This document shows positions 14,869 to 23,800 of a DNA stretch of 64,000 nt, piece after piece. The translations under genes were made by a program, and so were the position numbers. The notes below the pieces were generated by a model. The model searched no databases. It was not told the DNA's origin and worked only from the letters and a program-made list of their open reading frames with translations. Origin of the DNA: Candidatus Latescibacterota bacterium (lineage in GTDB: Bacteria; Latescibacterota; UBA2968; UBA8231); contig JAJDUT010000121.1 of the NCBI GenBank assembly GCA_022826515.1, positions 1-64,000 of the forward strand, read 5' to 3'. Within the stretch, counting starts at the first letter, position 1. Each line of letters begins with the position of its first letter.

Positions 14869-16008
14869 TTACCATTCGGCCACGCGCTTTTTGGCGAAAT
14901 AGGCCCGGTCCCACTCGGCTCCCCAGCCGGGGCCGGTCGGCGGCGCAATGTGGCCATCGACGGGAAGCGGGGGATTGAGTAGGCCGATCTCGCGGCCGAT
15001 TTCGTCGCGGCTGCCGCCGGGGAAATACTCGTAGTACGTGGTGTTTTGCAGGGCGCAGACTAGGTGGGCGTGGACTAAGCCAAAAAGTCCGCCTGGACCG
15101 TTGAGTTCGATGGTGGTGCGGTGGGCAGCGGCCATCGCGGCGAGTTTGAGGGTGGCTGTGGTGCCGTGGCGGGCGTTGGCGCGGATGAGATCCGTGGCCC
15201 CGGCGCGGACCCAAGCGGCGCAGAGTTCGCAGTCGTGCATCAGGGTCTCAAGGGCCATGACTGGTATGTCGAGCGCGGCGCACAGTGTTTGCAAGCCCTG
15301 GAGATCGCGGTCGGAGATGGCCTCCTCGAACCAGCCGTAGTTGAGTTCCTCCAGCGCGCGGCCTACGCGCAGGGCTTCGCGCAGGGTGTAGGGGCTGCCA
15401 GCCGCGTCGTGCAACAGGTCGATGTCCGGGCCGACGTGATCGCGGATGGCGCGCGACCACGCGATGTTGGTGTCGGGAGGGCCGGACCAATGGTCTTTGA
15501 GCGCCACAAAGCCCGCTGCGAGTGCTTGGTCTGCCCCTTCTGTGGCAGCGTCGAGACTGCCGGAGGGGAAGTTGTAATAGGCTCGGCAGCGCGGGCGAGT
15601 CCGGCCGATTAGGGCGCAAACTGGAAGGCCAGCGGCTTGCCCGGCGATGTCCCAGAGGCAGTTGTCGAAAGCTCCGTGCCAGCCCGGGCGCGAAAACAGC
15701 GAGCGGGTAGCCCAGCGCAGCTTGTCGTCGAGCCGCTCGCGGTCGAGTGGGTCTTGGCCGACGGCCATGATTCGCAGGGCCTCCAACTCCTCGCGGCGCA
15801 TGGTCTGGTAGCGGGCGTCGCCGACCGTGCAGATGCCTTCTAAACCTTCGTCGGTCAGCACGTGCAGCACGTGGATGGGGGCCTCGGCGCGGCAGTGGCC
15901 GCGGGCCTGCCAGCGGGTGCGATGGCCGTAGGGGGCTTGCTCTAGATCAAAGAGCGGAGTAGTGGCTGGAAGCTCGAAAACCGAGAGTTTGATGGCCGTG
16001 ATTTTCAC
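14869..16008 (-). CDS. mandelate racemase/muconate-lactonizing family (enolase superfamily) protein
   Basis: This 379-residue enolase-superfamily member has an N-terminal capping domain (about 1-125) and a TIM barrel. Probable metal ligands are the Asp in L-L-H-D-A-A-G-S, the Glu in G-W-F-E-E-A and the Glu in M-A-L-E-T-L; a lysine lies in V-A-L-K-D-H-W at the second-strand position. The usual K-x-K pair is reduced to L-K-D-H, so the chemistry may differ from classical mandelate racemase or muconate cycloisomerase. The GTG start overlaps the stop of the preceding antitoxin-like gene. The substrate is probably a sugar acid or related alpha-carboxylate (inference). Confidence 0.8.
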   Translation of the reverse strand: MKITAIKLSVFELPATTPLFDLEQAPYGHRTRWQARGHCRAEAPIHVLHVLTDEGLEGICTVGDARYQTMRREELEALRIMAVGQDPLDRERLDDKLRWATRSLFSRPGWHGAFDNCLWDIAGQAAGLPVCALIGRTRPRCRAYYNFPSGSLDAATEGADQALAAGFVALKDHWSGPPDTNIAWSRAIRDHVGPDIDLLHDAAGSPYTLREALRVGRALEELNYGWFEEAISDRDLQGLQTLCAALDIPVMALETLMHDCELCAAWVRAGATDLIRANARHGTTATLKLAAMAAAHRTTIELNGPGGLFGLVHAHLVCALQNTTYYEYFPGGSRDEIGREIGLLNPPLPVDGHIAPPTGPGWGAEWDRAYFAKKRVAEW

Positions 16009-16193
16009 AAGTTTTGCTCAAGCTCCTGAAAACCGATGGTCGCGTTGATGTAGTCGCGCAATACCGCCTTACCGGTATCCATATCGCCCGAAAGCAGGCA
16101 CTTGACCCCTTCCTTGAGGAGTTCCTCGCGGAAGGTCGGATCGCGCTCTATGCGCGCTTGGATCGTTTCCTTAAAATCTCGTGTCAGAACCAT
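16005..16193 (-). CDS. addiction-module antitoxin-like protein lacking its helix-turn-helix
   Basis: The sequence M-V-L-T-R-D-F-K-E-T-I-Q-A-R ... F-R-E-E-L-L-K-E-G-V-K-C-L-L-S-G-D-M-D-T-G-K belongs to a common family of about 95-105-residue chromosomal antitoxin-like regulators. Family members continue after A-T-I-G-F with a helix-turn-helix (S-x-S-L-M-R-M-x-G). Here that half is missing and the frame ends E-L-E-Q-N-L, overlapping the GTG of the enolase-superfamily gene. The 62-residue product probably cannot bind DNA. A GTG 33 bases further upstream is possible but atypical. No toxin gene adjoins it. Confidence 0.6.
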   Translation of the reverse strand: MVLTRDFKETIQARIERDPTFREELLKEGVKCLLSGDMDTGKAVLRDYINATIGFQELEQNL

Positions 16194-16267
16194 AGTTTTC
16201 AAATTTTTGCGTCCTTTTCTGGTCACCTGCGTCTTATTGGGTAAAGAATATATGAAAGGAGCGAGTT

Positions 16268-16672
16268 ATGCGTTTGCAATTGGCCCTGAATGTCCATGAT
16301 TTGGATGAAGCCGTCGCTTATTACGGTGAACTTTTCAATGCCAAGCCGCACAAGCGACATCCTGGTTATGCCAACTTTGCCATCGATCAACCGCCGTTGA
16401 AGTTGGTGCTCTTTGAGAATCCAGCGGCAGCAGAACGCCTCAACCATCTAGGCGTCGAAGCGTTTGCAGAAGCCGAGGTGAGCGACGCCGAGCAACGACT
16501 GCGAAACGCGGGCATTTTGACCGAAGTGCAGCGGAACGAAACCTGTTGCCACGCGACGCAGAACAAAGTCTGGTCGAGCGATCCGCAAGGCTTGCGTTGG
16601 GAGTGGTATCGCATTGTCGATGACAAGCCAGCGGAGCGTGCTTCTGGTGAAAGAGATAGCTGTTGCGCATGA
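16268..16672 (+). CDS. arsI: ArsI/CadI-type glyoxalase-fold C-As lyase
   Basis: This 134-residue vicinal-oxygen-chelate protein has N-V-H-D-L-D-E-A-V-A-Y-Y near the start and the diagnostic vicinal cysteines C93-C94 in E-T-C-C-H-A-T-Q-N-K-V-W, followed by D-P-Q-G and W-E-W-Y (E112). H60 and E112 are likely Fe(II) ligands. ArsI cleaves the C-As bond of trivalent organoarsenicals such as methylarsenite. The C-terminus ends in another Cys pair (S-C-C-A). A strong AAAGGAG site precedes the ATG. The stop overlaps the sigma-factor start (ATGA). No arsR, arsC or arsenite pump lies in the window. Confidence 0.82.
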   Translation: MRLQLALNVHDLDEAVAYYGELFNAKPHKRHPGYANFAIDQPPLKLVLFENPAAAERLNHLGVEAFAEAEVSDAEQRLRNAGILTEVQRNETCCHATQNKVWSSDPQGLRWEWYRIVDDKPAERASGERDSCCA

Positions 16673-17268
16673 GTACTGAGACGCAGACCAACTCGCCAAT
16701 CGACAATTGGCGGGATTTTCAGACGAGCTTGCGCGCCTATGTGAGTCGCCGTGTCGAAGCGGGCGCTGTAGATGACGTTGTAGGCGACATCCTGTTGCTA
16801 CTCGTCCGCCATCGCGACCGGCTCGCCGTTGCTGATGAGCCGGCCGCTTGGGTGTTCCGCGTTGCTGCCAACGCGATCACTGATTACCATCGTCGCCGTG
16901 CTGCGGAGGCACGGGCGTTGACGCAATATGCCGCGGAAATTGAGCAGAACGGTGGTGCGTCCAGCGATGCGAGCAACGCCGCGGAAATCGCCGCGTGTCT
17001 GACGCCTGTTATCCGCAACCTGCCGGAGCCTTATGCGGAAGCGCTGCTGCTCACAGACATCGCAGGTCTCAACCAAACAGAAGCGGCAACTCGCCTTGGT
17101 CTTTCCACTTCCGGTATGAAATCCCGCGTGCAGCGCGGCCGTTCCAAGCTAAAGCAGGCGATACTGCGTTGCTGTGCTGTTGCGCTCGATTGCCATGGTG
17201 GAGTGATCGACTGTGAGCCGCGCAGCAGCACCAAGCTACAAAGCGAGACCGGCTGCACGCCTCGCTAG
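16669..17268 (+). CDS. sigZ: SigZ-like ECF RNA polymerase sigma factor
   Basis: This 199-residue ECF sigma factor has a region 2 (about 10-75) with D-D-V-V-G-D-I-L-L-L-L-V-R-H-R-D-R-L and A-W-V-F-R-V-A-A-N-A-I-T-D-Y-H-R-R-R. Region 4 (about 110-165) has L-P-E-P-Y-A-E-A-L-L-L-T-D-I-A-G-L-N-Q-T-E-A-A. The C-terminal R-C-C-A-V-A-L-D-C-H-G-G-V-I-D segment carries the cysteines and D-x-x-G-x-x-x-D typical of the SigZ group, possibly a metal- or arsenic-responsive site. It is translationally coupled to arsI; no anti-sigma gene follows. The first two codons of the longer frame are dropped in favour of the ATGA start. Confidence 0.82.
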   Translation: MSTETQTNSPIDNWRDFQTSLRAYVSRRVEAGAVDDVVGDILLLLVRHRDRLAVADEPAAWVFRVAANAITDYHRRRAAEARALTQYAAEIEQNGGASSDASNAAEIAACLTPVIRNLPEPYAEALLLTDIAGLNQTEAATRLGLSTSGMKSRVQRGRSKLKQAILRCCAVALDCHGGVIDCEPRSSTKLQSETGCTPR

Positions 17269-17345
17269 TATTGAAGACCGACTGATCTGTTGGTCGCCGT
17301 CTATGGCGCCCAATGTTTACGCTCTCGGCTCGCGCTGTCGCCTGT

Positions 17346-18335
17346 TCACGTCCGCTCGCCGCACACAAATTCCTCTAGCGTGGCTACGTCGTCTCTGCTG
17401 CCGATGAACAGCGGCGTCCGTTGGTGTAGCTCGGTCGCTTGCAAGTCCATGATGGGCTGGGTTCCGTTGGAGGCCGCGCCGCCGGCTTGTTCGACGACAA
17501 AGGCGAGGGGAGCCGCTTCGTACAAGAGCCGCAGCTTGCCGTTGGGCGACTTGCTGTCGCCGGGGTAGAGGAAGATGCCGCCCTTGAGCAGGTTGCGATG
17601 GAAGTCGGCTACGAGCGAGCCGATGTAGCGCGCCGAGTAGGATTGCGGACCTTCTTTGAGCTGCTTGACATAGTGGCGCACTGGCTTGTCCCATTTGGGA
17701 TAATTGCCCTCGTTGGCGCTGTAGTACTGACCTTTCCTAGGGATTTCGATGTGCTCGTGCGAGAGCAGGAATTCGCCGAGGCTTGGGTCGAGGGTAAAGC
17801 CGTGGCTGCCGCTGCCGGTGGTATAGACTAGCATGGTGCTGGAGCCGTAGATGATGTAGCCGGCGCAGACTTGCTCGCGGCCGCAGCGGAGGAAGTCGCT
17901 GTGGGCGACGGTGTCGGTGCTTTTCTTGCGGTAGATGGAGAAGATGGTGCCGATGGAGACGTTCACGTCTATATTGGACGAGCCGTCAACCGGGTCGAAG
18001 ACGAGGATGTAGTTGCCGCGCGGGTGTCTTTCCGGGATGGGGTAAATGTCGTCCATCTCTTCGGAAGCCATGCCCGCAAGCTGGCCCGTGTGATCGGTGG
18101 TGCGGATGATGAGCGCATTGGCGAATTCGTCGAGTTTTTGCACTTCTTCGCCGTGGACGTTGGTGCGGCCGGTGATGCCCATTACCTCGGCGAGACCGGC
18201 CTTGTTCACGTCGCGGGAGATGATTTTGGCCGCGCTGGTCAGGTCGGTGAGCAGGCCGGTGAATTCGCCGGTGGCCTCGGGGTGCTGCCGCTCTTCTTCG
18301 ATGATGAAGCGAGTGAGGGTGGTGCCGATTTGCAT
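17346..18335 (-). CDS. fbp: class I fructose-1,6-bisphosphatase
   Basis: This 329-residue enzyme hydrolyses fructose-1,6-bisphosphate to fructose-6-phosphate in gluconeogenesis. Motifs are the metal-binding S-E-E-M-D-D region, the signature D-P-V-D-G-S-S-N-I-D, and K-L-R-L-L-Y-E-A-A-P-L-A-F-V-V-E-Q-A-G-G-A near the C-terminus. Length is typical. The start is placed at the ATG opening M-Q-I-G-T-T-L-T-R-F, because the 25 codons upstream are not family-like. It stands alone, divergent from the TIM-barrel isomerase gene. Confidence 0.93.
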   Translation of the reverse strand: MQIGTTLTRFIIEEERQHPEATGEFTGLLTDLTSAAKIISRDVNKAGLAEVMGITGRTNVHGEEVQKLDEFANALIIRTTDHTGQLAGMASEEMDDIYPIPERHPRGNYILVFDPVDGSSNIDVNVSIGTIFSIYRKKSTDTVAHSDFLRCGREQVCAGYIIYGSSTMLVYTTGSGSHGFTLDPSLGEFLLSHEHIEIPRKGQYYSANEGNYPKWDKPVRHYVKQLKEGPQSYSARYIGSLVADFHRNLLKGGIFLYPGDSKSPNGKLRLLYEAAPLAFVVEQAGGAASNGTQPIMDLQATELHQRTPLFIGSRDDVATLEEFVCGERT

Positions 18336-18449
18336 GAGGGACCTTGCATCAATTGAGGGTGTTTGACACGGGATGGGATAAAACAATACAATCCCATCTA
18401 TCCTGTCCATTCGTTACATTCGCAACGCTACTGAGGAGAACAAAATACT

Positions 18450-19268
18450 ATGATCAAATTGGTGACTATGAGCAGCGCGTGTCCAGACTGGACCTTGGAC
18501 GAGGTCGTCGCTGGCATGAAGCGGCACGGCTATCAGGGATTTGAGCCACGAGTCGAGTGGGATCACGCCTGCGGCATTGAGGCCGAGCTTGCGGCCAAAG
18601 AGCGGCGGGACATTCGCCAGCGGATGGAGGACGAGGGGCTGGAAATCTGCTGCATTGCGACTGGGGCAAGGATGGCTGCGCCCGATGCGGCAGAGCGGGC
18701 TGGGCATGTGGAGGACTTGAAAAAGTACATTGACTTGGCGGCTGACTTGGGCTGTGGCTTGGTGCGGGTTTTCGGCGGTCAGCGCGACCGGGGTCGAGAG
18801 TGGACTGCGGTCGTCGATTACGTGGTGGAGGGCTTTGTGCAGGTGTTGCCTGCGGCGGCTGAACGCGGTGTGACATTGCTGCTGGAAACGCACGACGATT
18901 GGTGCTGCTCGGCCCCGGTGCGCGCGGTTGTCGAGCGGGCCGGGCACCCGAATTTGCAGGTGCTGTGGGATTTTATGCACACGCAGCGGGTGCTGGAAGA
19001 GCCAGCCGAGAGCTTCCAGATGCTGGGCGCACACACGCGCCACATCCACGCCCACGACGGGACGATCGTCGATGGCAGGTTGCAGGTCAGCGATGTCCTG
19101 GGTGCAGGTGTTTTCGATCACGCCGAGCCGTTGCGTTTACTTGCTGAGGCTGGGTTTGATGGGTATTGCTCGGTGGAAGTGATCCACAAGCGCGGCAGCG
19201 GAGATCGGGCCGATGCGGTGCTTGGGCAATATGCCGAGGGGCTGCGGGGGATTGTGGCTGGTTTTTGA
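18450..19268 (+). CDS. sugar phosphate isomerase/epimerase (xylose-isomerase-like TIM barrel)
   Basis: This 272-residue AP-endonuclease-2-like TIM barrel has the expected metal ligands spread along the chain: Glu in L-L-L-E-T-H, Asp in V-L-W-D-F-M-H-T, His in H-I-H-A-H-D-G and Glu in C-S-V-E-V-I-H-K. Such proteins interconvert keto and aldo sugars or related polyols; the precise substrate is unknown. The gene lies 86 bases upstream of an Nramp-like transporter in the same direction, which may be cotranscribed. Confidence 0.8.
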   Translation: MIKLVTMSSACPDWTLDEVVAGMKRHGYQGFEPRVEWDHACGIEAELAAKERRDIRQRMEDEGLEICCIATGARMAAPDAAERAGHVEDLKKYIDLAADLGCGLVRVFGGQRDRGREWTAVVDYVVEGFVQVLPAAAERGVTLLLETHDDWCCSAPVRAVVERAGHPNLQVLWDFMHTQRVLEEPAESFQMLGAHTRHIHAHDGTIVDGRLQVSDVLGAGVFDHAEPLRLLAEAGFDGYCSVEVIHKRGSGDRADAVLGQYAEGLRGIVAGF

Positions 19269-19354
19269 GTGGCCAACGGTTAGTAAGTTCCTATCTTAAA
19301 ACCGCTTTTGCGGGCGAGATGCCCGCGTCCCCAGACGACAAAACGGAGTGTATT

Positions 19355-20692
19355 ATGGACAGCGCGCAAAGCAGCATTCGCGAGGCCCCGACTCATTTTG
19401 GTGGCCTCTTACGCAATATTGGCCCCGGCGTCGTTGTCTCGGGATCGGTGGTCGGCTCGGGTGAGTTGTTGGTGACGACGCGGATGGGAGCCGAGGTCGG
19501 CTTTGTCTTTCTCTGGGGCGTGATCTTGGCCTGTTTGGTCAAATTTGTGATTCAGCTCGAATTGGGCCGGCAGTGCCTGTTGCGCAAGAGCAGTACCGTG
19601 CAAATCCTCGACCAAGTACCGGGCGCGCGCTGGCGCAGCACCTCGTGGATCGCGTGGCTCTGCGTGGTGGGCTACTTCTCGGTGACGGTGGCCGTCATCG
19701 GCATATTGGGATCGGTGGCCGGGCTGATGGTCACGGTTTTTCCCTTTGCGTCCGAACAAGTGTGGGCGGTGGTCATTTTCCTCGCCATGTCGGTTTTGCT
19801 CTGGCGAGGACTGTACGGCGACTTGGAGAAAATGGTCTCCGCGCTGGTGGCGACCTTCAGCTTGGTAGTAGTCGGCTCGGTGCTCGCACTGCAAGGGACG
19901 AGCTACGCAATCAGCAGCGAGCAAATCGCCTCGGGTTTCCGCTTTGCCATGCCCGCTGAAGGCGCGTTTGTGGCGTTGGCGGTGATGGGATCGGTCGGCG
20001 CGACCGCGGTCGAGCTTTTCATGTATCCCTATTGGATCGTGGAAAAAGGCTACCCGGATTTTGTCGGGCCAAAAGACGATAGCCCGGAATGGCAGGCGCG
20101 GTACCGGGGCTGGATGCGGGTCTTGATCACCGATGCGGGCGTGTGTACGGGGATCGCGCTGGTGGTTACGTGCGCGTATTACTTGCTGGGTGCGTCAGTG
20201 CTCAATCAGCTACAAGTCTTGCCCCAAGGCATGAAGGTCGTCGAGCAAGTCTCGCTGATTTTCACCGAGAGCATCGGCGGCTGGGCGTACTACATCTTCA
20301 TGTTCGGGGGATTTTGTACGCTCTTTTCCACGCTGCTGGTCTTCGCCGCTTCTTCGGGGCGGATTGGCGCTGACTTTCTGCGGCAATTAAAGGTGAGTGC
20401 GCTGGCCGAAGAAGAGGGCTACCGCCGCTGGATCCGCATTTTCCAGATCGCCTTCCCATTTGGGTGGCTGCTGTTCATATTGTTCGACCCGCGCACCCTC
20501 GACTTTGTGCTCAAGGGTGCCAATGCCAACAATCTGCTGCTGATCCCAATGGCCTACGCGGTGCTGCATCTGGCGATGCGGGTGCCCAAAGACGAGCGGA
20601 TGTCGCTGAAGACCGAGATAGCCCTGCTGTTTACGATCTGGGCCATCATCAACTTTACGGCGGTCAACCTGTTTAAGCTGTCGGGGCACTAG
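19355..20692 (+). CDS. Nramp-like membrane transporter lacking canonical metal motifs
   Basis: This 445-residue protein with about ten or eleven hydrophobic helices has the Nramp (SLC11) fold signature around the first helix. The canonical D-P-G-N of helix 1 is replaced by G-P-G-V-V-V-S-G-S-V-V-G-S-G-E, and no M-P-H motif is found in helix 6 (A-T-A-V-E-L-F-M-Y-P-Y). These residues coordinate Mn/Fe in true metal Nramps, so transition-metal transport is doubtful; Nramp-related Mg transporters and uncharacterised planctomycete-type homologues also differ here. The ATG at 19355 has a CGGAG site 8 bases upstream. The substrate may relate to the adjacent TIM-barrel isomerase. Confidence 0.75.
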   Translation: MDSAQSSIREAPTHFGGLLRNIGPGVVVSGSVVGSGELLVTTRMGAEVGFVFLWGVILACLVKFVIQLELGRQCLLRKSSTVQILDQVPGARWRSTSWIAWLCVVGYFSVTVAVIGILGSVAGLMVTVFPFASEQVWAVVIFLAMSVLLWRGLYGDLEKMVSALVATFSLVVVGSVLALQGTSYAISSEQIASGFRFAMPAEGAFVALAVMGSVGATAVELFMYPYWIVEKGYPDFVGPKDDSPEWQARYRGWMRVLITDAGVCTGIALVVTCAYYLLGASVLNQLQVLPQGMKVVEQVSLIFTESIGGWAYYIFMFGGFCTLFSTLLVFAASSGRIGADFLRQLKVSALAEEEGYRRWIRIFQIAFPFGWLLFILFDPRTLDFVLKGANANNLLLIPMAYAVLHLAMRVPKDERMSLKTEIALLFTIWAIINFTAVNLFKLSGH

Positions 20693-20740
20693 CGGCAATG
20701 TAAAAACTGGGAGCTGTTGAGAAAACGCACCGGATCCAAG

Positions 20741-20754
20741 CGCGATCAATCGCG
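20741..20754. promoter_or_regulatory. CGCGAT-CA-ATCGCG dyad upstream of the restriction-methylase gene
   Basis: This is a perfect 6+2+6 inverted repeat, 66 bases before the ATG of the RM gene. Short dyads here often bind controller proteins or the methylase itself. No controller gene is visible nearby, so the role is speculative. Confidence 0.3.
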
Positions 20755-20819
20755 GCACCAAGGCACGTGAAAAGCGGTTCAAAACTGCGAAGACCAACAG
20801 GTCAACGCTTTCTCTCAAT

Positions 20820-23800
20820 ATGACCGGCCAGCTATTCACTCACTATTTCCTCACCGACGGCATAAAGGCTACGGCTGAGTGGCAAGCGTCTCTCGCTCAG
20901 CCAGAGGCGTTTATTGCGTTCAAAGACGGCGTTGCCCGGCATCACGACGCTCTCAGCCGTTCCCGAAATCCCAACGAAGCTCGCACGGAGGAAGAGTTGA
21001 TTCGTCCGGTTCTGGAGCTATTGGGATGGACCGAGTACGTGCCTCAGCCAAGTGCGGCCGGCCATGAGGACATTCCCGATCATCTGCTTTTTGCTGACGC
21101 CGAATCCAAGGCGCGCGGCGGGAATCCCTTCCAGTACGCGACAGTAGTTGAAGAGAGTAAGCGCTTTGGGCTTGCGCTCGACAGCCGGGACCGGAAGGAT
21201 CGGGCGCAGCGTGGGACGCCGCACGGTCAGATCCTTCGATATTTGGCGACGGCTGAGATCGAGTCGGAGGGGCGCATTCGCTGGGGCATTCTGACCAATG
21301 GCAGTATCTGGCGGCTGTACGACTACCGCGCTCGACCGCGTGCTAGCGGCTACTTTGAAGCCGACTTGACAGAACTGCTCCAGCCCGGCAAGGAAGACGA
21401 CCTCCGCGTCTTTCATCTGCTGTTTCGCCGCGAATCCTTCACGCTGCGAGATGGGGCCACGAGTACGTTTCTCGAAGAGGCGCTAGCTGAGGGTCGGCGC
21501 TATGAGGAACAGGTCGCACAAGACCTGTCGGGGGTGGTGTTTGAGCGGGTGTTTCCCAATCTCGTCAATGCGCTTGTGCAGAAGTCGGAGGAAAGCCTCG
21601 TCGCGAGCCGGGATGCGGCGTTGATCTTTCTCTATCGGCTGCTGTTTGTGCTCTATGCCGAGGATCGGGGGCTGCTGCCGGTCAACGATGAGCGATACGA
21701 CGACTATGGTTTGCGCCATCCTGTCCGCGATGACATTGCGAGCAGGATGGCGGCTGACGATACGTACTCGGCGATTGCCACCAATTATTACGATCACCTG
21801 ACGACGTTATTTAAGCTCATCGACAAGGGCGACGAGTCTATTGGTTTGCCGCCGTACAATGGCGGGCTGTTTGCGGTGGAAGCTGCGCCATTGTTGGAAA
21901 CGGTCCGGCTGGCCGATGAAGAAATTGCGCCTATCATCTACGATCTGAGTCACGCCGAGGATTCGCAGGGTGTGCGCCGCTTTGTCAACTACCGCGATAT
22001 GTCGGTGCAGCAGCTAGGCTCTATCTACGAGCGGCTACTGGAGCGCGAGCCGGTGCGTGATGACGACGGCAACATTTCCATTCGTCCCAATCCGTATGCC
22101 CGCAAGGACAGCGGCAGTTTTTATACCTCTCAGGAACTCGTCGATCTGATTGTTGAGCGGACCTTGAAGCCGCTGGCCGAAGAGCGGCTTAACGCCTTTG
22201 AGGACAAGGCCGCTGAACTTAAAAGCGACCGTCGATCCAAGCAGGAACGGGGGGAGGAACTTGAGCAGCTAGATCCGGCAGAGGCCGTACTAGACTTCAA
22301 AGTTTTGGACCCGGCGATGGGTAGCGGGCACTTCCTCGTCACCGCCGTGGATTTCCTGTCGGACTATATCGCCGAGTTGATTGAGTACGTCCCTTCGGTT
22401 TCGGAGTGGCTGGATGGTGAGTACGCGTCGCCGCTGGTGGGGCGCGTGGCGGCGATTCGGGCTGACATTCGCAAACGGGCTAACGAATCGAACTGGGTCT
22501 TGGACGAGGCACAGCTTACTGACCAAGCCATTATTCGCCGCATGGTGCTCAAGCGCTGCATTTACGGGGTGGATAAGAATCGGCTGACGGTCGAGTTGGC
22601 CAAGGTGTCGCTGTGGTTGCACAGCTTTACGGTGGGTGCGCCGCTGTCTTTCCTCGATCACCATTTGCGTTGCGGCGACTCGCTGGTTGGTCTGCGGGTG
22701 CGGGACGCTACCGATGAGTTGCATCGGCTCGGTGGGATGTTTGCCAGTAGCGCCATTGCCGGGGCGGAGACGGCTACCGACGGGATGCAGCGGATTGAGG
22801 AGATGTCCGATGCGGACGTGGCGGAAGTGCAGGAGTCGGCAGAGCTGTTCGACGGGGTGGAGGAGACGACTGCCGATCTACGCGGCTTGCTCGACTTTCT
22901 GTGTGGCTGGCGTTGGCTGACAGCGGGCATGAAGAGGGATGAACGCGCTGAATTTGAAGAGCCGCTGGTTAGGACCCTCGGCCAGCATACGGCGAATGCT
23001 TACGAACTTTTGGCACAAGGGCCAGCGGAGAACATTTCCGACTTTTCCGAGCTATGGCACAAGGCCACGTCCATTGCCAATCGCGAGGACTTCTTGCATT
23101 GGGAGGTGGCTTTTCCGGGGGTGTGGCATAGGTGGCAAGAAAGTCGTCCGCAAGGAGGATTTGACGCGGTTATTGGCAATCCGCCGTGGGATCAGATCGA
23201 ACAGCCGGAAGTGGAATGGTTCGCAACCCGCGACGAAGAGATCGCTCACGCGACGACTGGAGCACGGCGAAAGGCACTGCTCAAAAAGAAAAAAGAGACA
23301 GGCGACGAACTTGTCTTGGAATATGAAACGGTACGGAGCCACGCCACAATGATGCGCGATTTCTTTCGATCATCGGATGAGTATCCGCTTCTAAGTGGCG
23401 GTCGCATCAATCTGTACTCGCTGTTCGTCGAGCGGGCCATGAGTCTGATTAAGCCGGATGGCTTTATCGGCCTGCTGACTCCGTCGGGCATTTATGCCGA
23501 CAAGACTGCGGCTCGATTCTTCAAGTCCGTTTCGACCGGTGGACGGGTGAGTGGCCTGTTCGATTTTGAGAACAAGAGAATTTTCTTCAAGGACATCCAT
23601 GCTTCGTTCAAATTCTGCGCCCTCATCTTTGGCGGCGAGGAGCGACGATTCGACCAGACCGAATGTGCTTTCTTCTTACACGATACGAAAACGATCGATG
23701 ACGAGGACCGCTGCTTTCCATTGACGCCGGACGACTTTGCCCGCGTAAATCCGAATACCGGCACGGCACCTGTCTTTCGCACCCGCCGTGACGCTGACAT

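Noticed and set aside
15121..15612. 163-codon plus-strand frame inside the enolase-superfamily gene
   Set aside because: Antisense shadow without any recognisable domain.
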